64,000 nt of DNA from Pseudomonas libanensis (GTDB taxonomy: Bacteria > Pseudomonadota > Gammaproteobacteria > Pseudomonadales > Pseudomonadaceae): positions 248,001-312,000 of the forward strand of contig NZ_JYLH01000007.1 in NCBI RefSeq assembly GCF_001439685.1, given 5' to 3'. The notes beneath the pieces were generated by a model. It had not been told where the DNA came from. It saw nothing but the letters and a program-made list of their open reading frames with translations, and searched no databases. The translations under genes and the position numbers were made by a program. Below, in pieces: positions 27,167 to 36,655 of this stretch (the stretch's first letter is position 1; each line of letters begins with the position of its first letter).

Positions 27167-28378
27167 ATGTCGAGCCTTACCGCGACACCCGCCGCTGCCA
27201 CAACGACGCCCCAGATAAGCCCCCTGGTCATGCGCGTCCTCGGCGCCTGTGCCCTGGCGCATATGATCAATGACCTGATCCAGGCCGTGCTGCCGTCGGT
27301 CTACCCGATGCTCAAGGCCAACTACGGCCTGAGCTTTACCCAGGTCGGCCTGATCACCCTGACCTTCCAGTTGACCGCTTCCCTGTTGCAACCCTGGATC
27401 GGCTATCACACCGACCGTCACCCCAAGCCGTGGCTGCTGCCAGCGGGCATGGTGTGCACCTTGATCGGTATTTTGATGCTGGCGTTTGTCGGCAGCTTCC
27501 CGGCGATTCTGCTCGCGGCAGGGTTGGTCGGCGTTGGCTCATCGACCTTCCACCCGGAAACCTCTCGCGTCGCCCGCCTGGCCTCCGGTGGCCGCTATGG
27601 CCTGGCGCAATCGACCTTCCAGGTCGGCGGCAACACCGGCAGCGCCTTCGGCCCGTTGCTGGCGGCGGCCATCATTATTCCCTACGGCCAAAGCCACATT
27701 GCCTGGTTCGGCCTGTTTGCGGTGTTCGCCATCCTGGTGCTGTACGGCTTGAGCCGCTGGTACCGCCACCACCTCAACCTGTTCAAGCTCAAGCAGGGCA
27801 GCCAGGCGACCCACGGCTTGTCCAAAGGCCGCGTGACCTTCGCCCTGGTGGTATTGGCTGTGCTGGTGTTTTCCAAATACTGGTACATGACCAGCCTGAC
27901 CAGTTACTTCACGTTCTACCTGATCGAGAAATTCCAGCTGTCGGTAGCCAGCTCGCAGATGTACCTGTTCCTGTTCCTCGGCGCGGTGGCCGTGGGCACC
28001 TTTGCCGGTGGCCCGATCGGCGACAAGATCGGCCGCAAGAAAGTCATCTGGTTCTCCATCCTCGGCGCCGCACCGTTCACCCTGGCCCTGCCCTACGTCG
28101 ACCTGTTCTGGACCGCGGTACTCAGCGTGGTCATCGGTTTTATCATCGCCTCGGCGTTCTCGGCCATCGTGGTGTTTGCCCAGGAATTGGTGCCGGGCAA
28201 TGTGGGCATGATCGCCGGGATATTCTTTGGCCTGATGTTTGGTTTCAGTGGGATTGGTGCGGCGCTGCTCGGGATGCTCGCTGATCATCACGGCATCGAG
28301 TACGTATACAAGCTGTGCTCGTTCCTGCCGCTGGTGGGCATCCTGACGGTACTGCTGCCGTCGACCAAAGGCGTTTGA
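27167..28378 (+). CDS. Fsr-like MFS transporter (fosmidomycin resistance type)
   Basis: This 403-residue protein follows the Fsr pattern: AHMINDLIQAVLPSVYPMLK, LVGVGSSTFHPETSRVARLA, then GGRYGLAQSTFQVGGNTGSA. Fsr exports fosmidomycin in E. coli; the natural substrate here is unknown. A divergent AraC regulator precedes it. Confidence 0.88.
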   Translation: MSSLTATPAAATTTPQISPLVMRVLGACALAHMINDLIQAVLPSVYPMLKANYGLSFTQVGLITLTFQLTASLLQPWIGYHTDRHPKPWLLPAGMVCTLIGILMLAFVGSFPAILLAAGLVGVGSSTFHPETSRVARLASGGRYGLAQSTFQVGGNTGSAFGPLLAAAIIIPYGQSHIAWFGLFAVFAILVLYGLSRWYRHHLNLFKLKQGSQATHGLSKGRVTFALVVLAVLVFSKYWYMTSLTSYFTFYLIEKFQLSVASSQMYLFLFLGAVAVGTFAGGPIGDKIGRKKVIWFSILGAAPFTLALPYVDLFWTAVLSVVIGFIIASAFSAIVVFAQELVPGNVGMIAGIFFGLMFGFSGIGAALLGMLADHHGIEYVYKLCSFLPLVGILTVLLPSTKGV

Positions 28379-28517
28379 CCGGTTTGCGGGGCCGATAGTC
28401 GTAGGTATGTGTGGCGAATCGGCGCCTATCTACCTGAAACCCCGCGATCTCAATGTGTGGGGCTTGCCTGCGAAGGCAGCCTCACAGTCGACACAGCTAT
28501 ATCGGGAGCAACAAACC

Positions 28518-28832
28518 TCACTTCATGGCCCGACGAGAAAAGCCATTAATGACGATATAAAGCAGCGGCCCCACCGACACAAACACCGCCGTCAGCACAA
28601 AGTACGGCAACACCGAGCCTATCGACCGCCCTCGCCCACGCGCATCCCGGTACATCCACACACACGCCAGCACTGCCATCAGATACAGGTCAATCACCAC
28701 CTGCGCCGTATCGGGCCTGGACATCAGTTCCCATCCAAATGCCAGCAGTGATTGTTCGGCCGTGAGCATGGTCGCCACGGTATAGACGGTAAATCCCAGC
28801 AAGGCAGCCAGGGCGATATAAGGTTTTTGCAT
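28518..28832 (-). CDS. DUF2834 membrane protein
   Basis: This 104-residue protein has three hydrophobic segments, and SRPDTAQVVIDLYLMAVLAC and WMYRDARGRGRS match DUF2834. AGGAAGAG precedes the ATG at 28832. The role is unknown. Confidence 0.8.
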   Translation of the reverse strand: MQKPYIALAALLGFTVYTVATMLTAEQSLLAFGWELMSRPDTAQVVIDLYLMAVLACVWMYRDARGRGRSIGSVLPYFVLTAVFVSVGPLLYIVINGFSRRAMK

Positions 28833-29026
28833 GGTCTCTTCCTTGAAGTGCAACGTTAATCAGCGCGGCCACCTTAGCGATAAGAGGCTGCCGCTCGCAA
28901 TCCTGCTGACATCTTTCTCCAGATGTCCTGCGCGCCGCCTACACGAAGTATGCCGCGCTGGTTTTGTGAAATATCTGTACGTAGACTGCCGCCATACCCC
29001 CACTTGAAGGCGGCGAAAAAAACGTG

Positions 29027-30733
29027 ATGCAAGTTACTGAAGTCTCCATTGCCCAATTGCGCGCTGCGCTGGAAGCCGGCCAGACCACGGCAGTTGAACT
29101 GGTCCAGGCCTACCTGGCGCGGATCGATGCCTACGATGGCCCGCACACCGCCACCGCATTGAATGCCGTCGTGGTACGCAACCCCGACGCCCTCAAGGAA
29201 GCCGAGGCCTCTGACGCGCGCCGTGCCAAGGGCCAGACCCTGGGGCCGCTGGATGGCATTCCCTACACCGCCAAGGACAGCTATCTGGTCAAGGGTCTGA
29301 CGGCTGCATCCGGCAGCCCCGCGTTTGCCAAGCTGGTCGCCCAGCGTGACGCCTTCACCATCGAACGCCTGCGAGCCGGCGGCGCCATCTGCCTGGGCAA
29401 GACCAACATGCCGCCGATGGCCAATGGCGGCATGCAGCGTGGCGTGTATGGCCGCGCCGAAAGCCCCTACAACGCCGACTACCTCACCGCGCCGTTTGCC
29501 TCCGGCTCTTCCAATGGTGCCGGTACCGCCACTGCCGCCAGCTTTGCGGCGTTTGGCTTGGCCGAGGAAACCTGGTCGAGCGGTCGCGGCCCGGCCTCCA
29601 ACAATGGCCTGTGTGCCTACACGCCTTCCCGCGGCGTGATTTCGGTGCGCGGCAATTGGCCGTTGACCCCGACCATGGACGTCGTGGTGCCCTATGCGCG
29701 CACCATGGCCGACCTGCTCGAAGTGCTCGATGTGGTGGTGGCCCAAGACCCTGACAAGCGCGGCGACCTGTGGCGCCTGCAGCCCTGGGTGCCGATCCCC
29801 AGCGTCACCTCGGTGCGCCCGGCTTCGTACACTGCGCTGGCAGCCAGTAGCGAGAGCCTGGCCGGCAAGCGCTTTGGCGTGCCGCGCATGTACATCAACG
29901 CCGACCCGGATGCTGGCACCAGCGAAAACCCGGGTATCGGCGGGCCGACCGGGCAAAAGATCCACACCCGTGCCACGGTGATCGAACTGTGGCAAGCCGC
30001 GCGCCAGGCATTGGAAGCGGCGGGTGCCGAAGTGATCGAAGTGGATTTCCCGCTGGTGTCCAACTGCGAAGGCGACCGCCCCGGTGCACCGACGGTGTTT
30101 ACCCGTGGCCTGGTTTCCAAGGAATTCCTCCACGACGAACTGTGGGAACTGTCGGCCTGGGCTTTCGATGATTTCCTGCGCGCCAACGATGACCCTAGCC
30201 TGAACCGCCTGGCCGATGTAGACGGGCCGAAAATCTTCCCCCACGACCCCGGCACCCTGCCCAACCGTGAAGACGACCTGGCCGCCGGCATGGACGAATA
30301 CGTGCGCATGGCCCAACGCGGCATCACGCCATGGGACCAGATCAGCACCCTGCCCGATGGCCTGCGTGGCCTCGAGCAAACCCGGCGTATCGACCTGGAA
30401 GACTGGATGGACAACCTCGGCCTCGACGCCGTGCTGTTCCCGACCGTAGCCGATGTGGGCCCGGCGGATGCCGATGTGAACGAAGCGTCTGCCGACATCG
30501 CTTGGAGCAACGGCGTGTGGGTAGCCAACGGCAACCTCGCGATCCGCCACCTGGGCGTGCCCACCGTCACCGTGCCGATGGGCGTGATGGCGGATATCGG
30601 CATGCCAGTGGGGCTGACGTTTGCCGGGCGCGCCTATGACGATTCGGCACTGTTGCGCTTTGCCGCGGCGTTTGAAGCCACCGGCAACAAGCGCATGATC
30701 CCGCCGCGTACGCCACCGCTTGTAGCCCGCTAA
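29027..30733 (+). CDS. amidase (amidase-signature family)
   Basis: This 568-residue protein has the Ser-Ser-Lys chemistry region of the family: the lysine in LDGIPYTAKDSYL, then FASGSSNGAGTATAASFAAF and WSSGRGPASNNG in the Gly/Ser-rich segment. The nucleophile segment deviates somewhat from the usual GGSSGG. The last 60 residues, with TVPMGVMADIGMPVGLTFAG, are typical. A GTG lies one codon before the ATG used. The substrate amide is unknown. Confidence 0.87.
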   Translation: MQVTEVSIAQLRAALEAGQTTAVELVQAYLARIDAYDGPHTATALNAVVVRNPDALKEAEASDARRAKGQTLGPLDGIPYTAKDSYLVKGLTAASGSPAFAKLVAQRDAFTIERLRAGGAICLGKTNMPPMANGGMQRGVYGRAESPYNADYLTAPFASGSSNGAGTATAASFAAFGLAEETWSSGRGPASNNGLCAYTPSRGVISVRGNWPLTPTMDVVVPYARTMADLLEVLDVVVAQDPDKRGDLWRLQPWVPIPSVTSVRPASYTALAASSESLAGKRFGVPRMYINADPDAGTSENPGIGGPTGQKIHTRATVIELWQAARQALEAAGAEVIEVDFPLVSNCEGDRPGAPTVFTRGLVSKEFLHDELWELSAWAFDDFLRANDDPSLNRLADVDGPKIFPHDPGTLPNREDDLAAGMDEYVRMAQRGITPWDQISTLPDGLRGLEQTRRIDLEDWMDNLGLDAVLFPTVADVGPADADVNEASADIAWSNGVWVANGNLAIRHLGVPTVTVPMGVMADIGMPVGLTFAGRAYDDSALLRFAAAFEATGNKRMIPPRTPPLVAR

Positions 30734-30745
30734 ACACAGTCAATC

Positions 30746-31053
30746 TGTGGGAGCTGGCTGGCCTGCGATGGCGGCCGTTCAATCGACAGAGATGTCGAAT
30801 GTGCTGCCCCTCAGGTAACCATGATGCGAAGCGAGCTGCTCTTGATCTTGATCTGCTTGTGATCTTGATCTCAGGCGCCCCGTTAAACCACGCTGGCCGA
30901 ACGCAGGCTTGAATTCGAGGGTAACCCGGCAGGACGCCGGGTTAGCCGCCGTCAGGGCGGAACCCTAAGTGGCCGTTACCGCAGAAATGGATATGTACAC
31001 AATCCAAATGTGTTGACTGTCAGGCCGCCATCGCAGGCAAGCCAGCTCCCACA
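30746..31053. repeat. REP-type inverted pair with a 240-base insert
   Basis: TGTGGGAGCTGGCTGGCCTG (30746) pairs with GGCAAGCCAGCTCCCACA (end 31053); CGATGGCGG/CCGCCATCG continue the arms. Elsewhere in the window the same arms are only about 90 bases apart, so this copy looks interrupted by an unrelated insert. Confidence 0.65.
30922..30944. repeat. hairpin inside the repeat region
   Basis: A perfect 9-base-pair stem TAACCCGGC/GCCGGGTTA with a five-base loop lies in the insert of the interrupted repeat and is followed by GCCGCCGTCAGGGCGG. Confidence 0.6.
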
Positions 31054-31167
31054 GTTGGATCCCGGGGCGTCAGGTAGATTGGTGCCGGCTGTCGGGCGCC
31101 ATAGGGGGCAAGCCAGCTCCCACATTTTGCCCGTATTTCAAATCAAGCCCTGTGGCAGGGTGTTCGC

Positions 31168-32493
31168 TCACCACGCCACCACCTTACGCACCTTCACCAG
31201 CGCCTCACGCAACGCCGCCATGGGCACCGAACCCAGGGCCAGGCGTAGCGCGTGGGGCACCTGGGCCGAGACCGCGAACGGTTCGGCGGTTGAAACCGAG
31301 ATGCCAGCGCGCTGCAAGGTCATGGCGACCTGATCGGCGCGGGCGTCTTCCGCCAACGGCAGCCACAGAAAGTAGGATGACGGGTGGCTGATGGTCTTCA
31401 CACCGCTCAGCACCTGTGCCGCCAACGCCTGGCGAGCCTGGGCATCCGCGCGCTTTTGCGCCTCCAGTTGCGCCACCGTACCGTCTTCGAGCCAGCCCAC
31501 CGCAATCGCACTCATCACGCCCGGCACGTTCCAGGTGGTGGCCATGATCGTGCGTTCCAAGCCGTTGACCCAAGCCATAGGCGCAGCGATAAAGCCCACG
31601 CGCAAACCGGTGGCGACGCTCTTGGACAACCCGCCGATATACACCGTGCGCTCCGGGGCCAGCGTCGCCAGCGGCGCGGGCGCATCGTCGGCGAGAAACG
31701 CATAGGCGCCATCTTCGATGATCATCAGGTTGTGCTGCCGTGCAATCGCCACCAAGCGCTCGCGCTGTTCCAGGCTCAGCACCCAGCCCAGCGGGTTATG
31801 CAGGGTCGGCATGCTGTACACCGCACGTACCGGGCGCCTGCGACACAGGTTGTGCAGGTGGTCCAGGTCCGGGCCACTGGCGGTGACCGGGATGGCGACA
31901 ATTTCCAGATGCAGGGTTTCAGCCAGCACCTTGAAGCCTGAGTAGGTCAGCGCATCCACCGCGATCACATCCCCAGGCTTGAGCAACGCCATCAGGGTCA
32001 CCGCCAAGCCATGCTGCGCGCCGCTGACCACCAGTACTTGCTCGGCATCCACCGTCAGCCCCCGGTTCAACAAGTGTCGCGCCACAGCGGCGCGCTCATG
32101 CACACGCCCGGCATGGGGCTGGTAACGCAGCAGCGCCTCCAGGTCGCCGGACAGCGCCAGTTGACGCAACGCCGTGCGCAACAGTTCGGCTTGGCCCGGC
32201 AAGGACGGGTAGTTGAAGTTCAGATCCAGCAGGCCCGCCGCCACCGTCATCTGCCCACTGCCCTGCCCCGGCGGCAACGCAATCTCGCGCACGAAAGTAC
32301 CGCGACCGGTCTCGCCACTGACCAGGCCCATGGCTTCCAACTCGCTGTACACTCGGCTGGCAGTCACCAGCGCCAAGCCATGCTCGGCGGCCAATTGCCG
32401 ATGGGTGGGCAGGCGCGTGCCAGGTAGCATCTGGCCGCTGCGGATGGCCTCGGCGAAGGTATCGACCAGCGTCTTGTAGCGAGCACGGGGCAT
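31168..32493 (-). CDS. MocR-type GntR regulator with aminotransferase domain
   Basis: This 441-residue protein has a GntR winged helix (about residues 1-75: SGQMLPGTRLPTHRQLAAEH) fused to a fold type I aminotransferase domain. The PLP lysine is expected in YIGGLSKSVATGLRVGF. It is divergent from the DMT transporter at 32583, a common pairing, and probably controls it in response to PLP or an amino compound. Confidence 0.9.
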   Translation of the reverse strand: MPRARYKTLVDTFAEAIRSGQMLPGTRLPTHRQLAAEHGLALVTASRVYSELEAMGLVSGETGRGTFVREIALPPGQGSGQMTVAAGLLDLNFNYPSLPGQAELLRTALRQLALSGDLEALLRYQPHAGRVHERAAVARHLLNRGLTVDAEQVLVVSGAQHGLAVTLMALLKPGDVIAVDALTYSGFKVLAETLHLEIVAIPVTASGPDLDHLHNLCRRRPVRAVYSMPTLHNPLGWVLSLEQRERLVAIARQHNLMIIEDGAYAFLADDAPAPLATLAPERTVYIGGLSKSVATGLRVGFIAAPMAWVNGLERTIMATTWNVPGVMSAIAVGWLEDGTVAQLEAQKRADAQARQALAAQVLSGVKTISHPSSYFLWLPLAEDARADQVAMTLQRAGISVSTAEPFAVSAQVPHALRLALGSVPMAALREALVKVRKVVAW

Positions 32494-32582
32494 AGGGATG
32501 TATCCATGACAATTTTTTGATTGTCTTAATCTTCAATCCTAGGATGCCCAGCACGCAACTGCCATTTTCGGACAGGTCCCCC

Positions 32583-33473
32583 ATGGAACGCACTTCTCCT
32601 CTCGCCACTCTGGACAGCAGCACCCAGGGATGGATCAACGGTTTTATCGGCGTGGTGATTTTCAGCGGCTCGCTGCCGGCCACGCGCCTGGCGGTCATGG
32701 AATTCGACCCGGTGTTCCTCACCATGGTCCGCGCCACTCTCGCTGCGCTACTGGGGTTGTGCCTGCTGGGGTTATTCAAGGAAAAACGCCCCACACGCCA
32801 GCAATGGGCACCGCTGGTTATCGTCGCGCTTGGCGTGGTGATCGGCTTTCCACTGCTGACTGCCCTGGCCCTGCAATACGTGACCTCGGCCCACTCCATC
32901 GTCTTCATCGGCCTGCTGCCACTGACCACGGCAGTGTTCGGCGTGCTGCGTGGCGGTGAACGGCCCAGGCCGGTGTTCTGGTTATTTTCGATCCTGGGCA
33001 GCCTGTTGGTGATGGGTTATGCCTTGGCCCAAGGCTTGAGCGCCGCTCCTGCAGGCGACTTATTGATGCTGTTGGCCGTGCTGGTATGCGGCCTGGGTTA
33101 TGCCGAAGGCGCCAAACTGTCGCGCAGCCTCGGCGGCTGGCAGGTGATCTGCTGGGCGTTGGCGGCGTCGCTGCCGGTGGTGGCGCCGCTGAGCCTGCTG
33201 CTGGCGCCTTCGACCTTCAATGGCATCAGCCTGCCGGCGTGGCTGAGCCTGGGGTACGTGTCGCTGTTCAGCATGCTGATCGGCTTTGTGTTCTGGTATC
33301 GCGGCCTGGCCCAGGGCGGTATTGCAGCGGTCGGCCAGTTGCAGTTGCTGCAGCCGTTCTTCGGCCTGGCGCTGGCGGCGGGTTTGCTGCACGAACAAGT
33401 CAGCCTGGGCATGGTGCTGGTGACGGTGGCAGTGATTGGTTGCGTGGCCGGGGCGAAGAAGTTTGCTCGCTAA
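32583..33473 (+). CDS. EamA/DMT-family transporter
   Basis: This 296-residue protein has ten hydrophobic segments and two EamA repeats (FSGSLPATRLAVMEFDPVFL; FWYRGLAQGGIAAVGQLQLL). ATGs at 32544 and 32583 are possible; the second has an AGG site and gives the usual length. It is likely an exporter regulated by the divergent MocR protein. Confidence 0.87.
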   Translation: MERTSPLATLDSSTQGWINGFIGVVIFSGSLPATRLAVMEFDPVFLTMVRATLAALLGLCLLGLFKEKRPTRQQWAPLVIVALGVVIGFPLLTALALQYVTSAHSIVFIGLLPLTTAVFGVLRGGERPRPVFWLFSILGSLLVMGYALAQGLSAAPAGDLLMLLAVLVCGLGYAEGAKLSRSLGGWQVICWALAASLPVVAPLSLLLAPSTFNGISLPAWLSLGYVSLFSMLIGFVFWYRGLAQGGIAAVGQLQLLQPFFGLALAAGLLHEQVSLGMVLVTVAVIGCVAGAKKFAR

Positions 33474-33524
33474 CCCCTGGCCTGCTAAATAGAAGCGTCG
33501 CCCAAAAAATAACAAGGACTCTGC

Positions 33525-34019
33525 ATGCACAGCGCTTCTCTCCAGGACACCACGGCGCCGGAAGGCATCTGCTACGGCTGCGGCAGCAGCAACCCCCATG
33601 GCCTGCACATCAAGAGCCGCTGGGATGACGATGGCGTGCACGTCATTGCCGAGCATCAACCCGAGGCTAAATACAGCGGCTGGCCAGACCTGGTCTACGG
33701 TGGCCTGATCGCCATGCTGGTGGACTGTCACTCCAACTGGACCGCCATGGCCTACCACTACCGCGCCGAACAGCGTGAACCCGGCAGCCTGCCGCGCATC
33801 GACTGCGTCACCGGCAATCTGGGGATCAAATTCATCAAGCCCACGCCCATGGGTGTGCCCCTGGTCCTGCGGGCTCGGGTCGAAGGCGAAATCGGCCGCA
33901 AAAGCCGGGTGGTCTGCGAAGTGTATGCAGGCAGCGTGCTCACCGCCGTCGGCGACTCGGTGTTCGTGCGCGTCGACACCGGCCAACTGGCCGCGGCCGC
34001 CCATGGTCGCGAGGTGTGA
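33525..34019 (+). CDS. PaaI-like hotdog thioesterase
   Basis: This 164-residue single hotdog domain has CYGCGSSNPHGLHIKSRW at the start and PDLVYGGLIAMLVDCHSNWT, where the acid of the hotdog helix lies. AAGGA precedes the ATG by six bases. It hydrolyses acyl-CoA esters in the family; the substrate here is unknown. Confidence 0.87.
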   Translation: MHSASLQDTTAPEGICYGCGSSNPHGLHIKSRWDDDGVHVIAEHQPEAKYSGWPDLVYGGLIAMLVDCHSNWTAMAYHYRAEQREPGSLPRIDCVTGNLGIKFIKPTPMGVPLVLRARVEGEIGRKSRVVCEVYAGSVLTAVGDSVFVRVDTGQLAAAAHGREV

Positions 34020-34107
34020 TCCGGACTGAGTTGATCAGAAATGCCCTACTTGCTTTTGCTGCGGGCACAGCCATGATCTGACACCCTGCATTGAAGAGCA
34101 TCTAGAG

Positions 34108-34434
34108 ATGACATGTGAGATTTGTCTGGGGCTCAATGAGCAATTTTCCGAGGGTCATAACCTGACCTGGCTGAACTTCGGCCTCCAGATCACCAGCGTG
34201 CCTTACGCCGAGATCAGCCTGCAGGAACAGTGTTTCTATCGGTTCCTCTTCGAGAGCGGCCTGGTATGGAAAATCGACCACGTCGATGCTTATGGTGATT
34301 ACTGGCTGTGCGTGCAACATGACGAACACAGCTATGAAATGCTCGCACCCGTTGCGGGCAGCTTCAAAAAAGTCCCCTGTGACCGCCCCTACCCAGTGAC
34401 CGCACACTCGCCTCTTCACGCAACCACCCCTTGA
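34108..34434 (+). CDS. small hypothetical protein overlapping ampR
   Basis: This 108-residue ORF starts MTCEICLGLNEQFSEGHNL. It is mostly polar, with several aromatic residues and a CxxC near the start. Its last 71 bases overlap the 3' end of ampR on the other strand. Only a weak ribosome site precedes it. The opposite strand is open too, so it could be spurious, but the composition looks protein-like. Confidence 0.5.
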   Translation: MTCEICLGLNEQFSEGHNLTWLNFGLQITSVPYAEISLQEQCFYRFLFESGLVWKIDHVDAYGDYWLCVQHDEHSYEMLAPVAGSFKKVPCDRPYPVTAHSPLHATTP

Positions 34435-35275
34435 ACGCCAACATCGCCGGTGTCTCATTGCGCGACTGCAAACGCGTCAACCAATAGCTGCCGGTGGTGA
34501 TCCCCACCGCGAACGGCTGGCGGAACACATCGCTCTCCAACTGTCGCGAAAACATCAGCGCCGGCGCCAGCGCCACGCCGCTGCCTTGCAGGGCGGCTTC
34601 CATCATCGCCAGCGAGGAGTCGAACACGATACTGCGCGGCACCCGCGTATCGATGGGCAAGCCGGCGGCCTGGAACCACAGGCTCCACTCATCGACACGG
34701 TAGGAGCGCAGCAAGGTGTGCTTCAACACGTCCGCCGGGCTGTGCAGTTGCTCGGCAATCTGCGGTACGCACAACACCGTCAACGGCGCCTCCAGCAATG
34801 GGCACGCATCGGTGCCGTGCCAGGCTCCGGCGCCAAAGCGTATCGCGTAGTCCAGGCCTTCGGCGGCCACATCCACGCGGTTGTTGTGGGTGGACAGGCG
34901 CAGGTCGATAAACGGGTAGCGACTGTGAAAGTCCGCCAGGCGTGGCAACAGCCAGCCCACCGCAAAGGTGCCGACCGCCCCCACCGTCAGCACTTCACGG
35001 TAATGCCCGCCTTCGAACTGGCCCAACGTCAGGGCAATGCGATCAAAGGCATCACGCAGCACCGGCAGCAGGGTTTCGCCTTCGCTGGTGAGCATCAGGC
35101 CCCGAGGCAAGCGCTTGAACAACGTGACATTGAGTTGGGCTTCGAGGCTTTTGACCTGATGACTGACGGCCGCCTGGGTCACGCACAGCTCAATGGCCGC
35201 ACGGGTAAAGCTCAAATGGCGCGCCGACGCTTCGAAGGCACGCAGGGCATTAAGCGGCAGGTGGGAACGCAGCAA
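34364..35275 (-). CDS. ampR: AmpR, LysR-type regulator of beta-lactamase
   Basis: This 303-residue protein closely follows Pseudomonas AmpR: LPLNALRAFEASARHLSFTR, ELCVTQAAVSHQVKSLEAQL (HTH), and the effector region SGVALAPALMFSRQL. AmpR senses muropeptides: UDP-MurNAc-pentapeptide keeps it repressing, and anhydro-muropeptides turn it into an activator. It is divergent from ampC across 131 bases, where its operator must lie. Confidence 0.93.
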   Translation of the reverse strand: MLRSHLPLNALRAFEASARHLSFTRAAIELCVTQAAVSHQVKSLEAQLNVTLFKRLPRGLMLTSEGETLLPVLRDAFDRIALTLGQFEGGHYREVLTVGAVGTFAVGWLLPRLADFHSRYPFIDLRLSTHNNRVDVAAEGLDYAIRFGAGAWHGTDACPLLEAPLTVLCVPQIAEQLHSPADVLKHTLLRSYRVDEWSLWFQAAGLPIDTRVPRSIVFDSSLAMMEAALQGSGVALAPALMFSRQLESDVFRQPFAVGITTGSYWLTRLQSRNETPAMLAFKGWLREEASVRSLGRGGHRGLF

Positions 35276-35406
35276 GGCTTACCCCAATTTTTCTAATGGC
35301 AGGTGCGAGATATCATCGTTTGCCGACGCCCGGAAATCCACCTACATTTGCCACGCCTGCGCAGGCCCTGCCCATCATTGCCACCTTTACATGGAAGCGA
35401 TTCACC
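35276..35406. promoter_or_regulatory. ampR-ampC divergent control region
   Basis: The 131-base gap between the divergent ampR and ampC start codons must hold both promoters and the AmpR site. An AT-rich block near 35285-35300 (CCAATTTTTCTAATGG) is the best place for the T-N11-A box. I could not fix exact boxes. Confidence 0.5.
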
Positions 35407-36546
35407 ATGAACTATCAGCCCAAGTACCTGGTTTCAGCGTTGCTGCTCTTGTCCGGCAGTTGCATGGCCGCCACAGACATGCGCCAGGTCGTGGACAGCA
35501 ACGTCAAGCCCTTGATGCAACAGCAAGACATCCCCGGCCTTTCGGTCGCGGTGATCAACCAGGGCAAGGTGCAATACTTTAACTACGGCGTAGCCGCCAA
35601 GGACACCCAGGCCGCGGTCAGCCAAAACACGCTGTTCGAAATCGGTTCGGTGAGTAAAACCTTCACCGCAACCCTGGGTGGTTATGCCCAGGCCATCGGC
35701 AAGCTCAAGCTGTCGGACAAGGCCAGCCTGTACTTGCCGTCCCTGGCCGGCAGCGCGTTCGATCGCATCAGCCTGCTGCAACTGGCGACCTATACCGCCG
35801 GCGGCCTGCCGCTGCAATTTCCGCAGGCGTCCGACAGTGCAACGACCATGCTCGGCTACTTCCAGCACTGGAAGCCGACTTACGCTGCGGGTGAACAACG
35901 CTTGTACTCCAACCCCAGTATCGGCCTGTTCGGCTACCTGACCGCGCAAAGCCTGGGCCAGCCGTTCAACGTTGCCATGGAGAAGACCCTGCTGCCCAAG
36001 CTAGGGTTGACCAACACCTATGTCAGCGTGCGCACCGACAAGGCCAGCCAATATGCCCAAGGCTATGACAAGCAGCAAAAACCGGTGCACGTCGGCCCCG
36101 GCGCCCTGGACAGCGAAGCCTACGGCATCAAGACCAGCAGCCAGGACCTGGCGCGCTATGTGATCGCCAATATGCACCCGCAGACCCTGGAGCAGCCGTT
36201 ACAACAAGCCATTGCCGCCACTCACGCCGGCTACTACACCGTCAACGGCATGACCCAGGGCCTGGGCTGGGAACGCTACCCCTACCCCATCACCCTACAA
36301 GCCTTGCTGGACGGCAACTCCACACCCATGGCGATGGAGCCGCACAAGGTCAACTGGCTGAGCCCGGCCCAGGCGCAACCGGCCAACGTGCTGTACAACA
36401 AGACTGGCTCCACTGGCGGCTTTGGTGCGTATGTGGCGTATGTGCCAAGCAAGGACATGGGCGTGGTGATCCTGGCGAACCGCAACTACCCGAATGCCGA
36501 GCGGGTGAAGGTGGCGCACGCGATCTTGAGTGCACTGGGCCAATAA
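35407..36546 (+). CDS. ampC: AmpC class C beta-lactamase
   Basis: This 379-residue precursor has a signal peptide (LVSALLLLSGSCMAA). All class C motifs are present: SVSK with the nucleophile serine, YSN in LYSNPSIGLFGY, and KTG in NKTGSTGGFGAYVAY. It hydrolyses cephalosporins in the periplasm. The frame is open 37 codons before the ATG used, but the signal peptide fixes the start. Expression should be induced through AmpR. Confidence 0.95.
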   Translation: MNYQPKYLVSALLLLSGSCMAATDMRQVVDSNVKPLMQQQDIPGLSVAVINQGKVQYFNYGVAAKDTQAAVSQNTLFEIGSVSKTFTATLGGYAQAIGKLKLSDKASLYLPSLAGSAFDRISLLQLATYTAGGLPLQFPQASDSATTMLGYFQHWKPTYAAGEQRLYSNPSIGLFGYLTAQSLGQPFNVAMEKTLLPKLGLTNTYVSVRTDKASQYAQGYDKQQKPVHVGPGALDSEAYGIKTSSQDLARYVIANMHPQTLEQPLQQAIAATHAGYYTVNGMTQGLGWERYPYPITLQALLDGNSTPMAMEPHKVNWLSPAQAQPANVLYNKTGSTGGFGAYVAYVPSKDMGVVILANRNYPNAERVKVAHAILSALGQ

Positions 36547-36567
36547 GGCCGAACACAGTACAAAAAA

Positions 36568-36655
36568 TGTGGGAGGGGGCTTGCCCCCGATGAGGGCGTG
36601 TCAGTAATGCATCTGTAACTGACCCACCGCCATCGGGGACAAGCCCCCTCCTCCA
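36568..36655. repeat. intergenic inverted repeat (REP-like)
   Basis: TGTGGGAGGGGGCTTGCCCCCGATG pairs with CATCGGGGACAAGCCCCCTCCTCCA. It fills the gap between the convergent ampC and TRAP genes. The right end has lost the usual CCCACA. Confidence 0.7.

Larger units (their letters stand above)
30734..31167. other. long intergenic region built from repeats
   Basis: These 434 bases between convergent genes hold no ORF that looks coding. They contain a REP-type pair around a 240-base insert, a TAACCCGGC-AGGAC-GCCGGGTTA hairpin (30922-30944), an imperfect CTTGATCTTGATCTGCTTGTGATCTTG tract (near 30841-30871, written here without claiming exact unit ends) and a third REP arm at 31096-31124. Confidence 0.6.

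Noticed and set aside
30841..30875. GATCTTG-rich tract as a possible CRISPR or tandem repeat array
   Set aside because: Only a few imperfect, closely spaced units without spacers.
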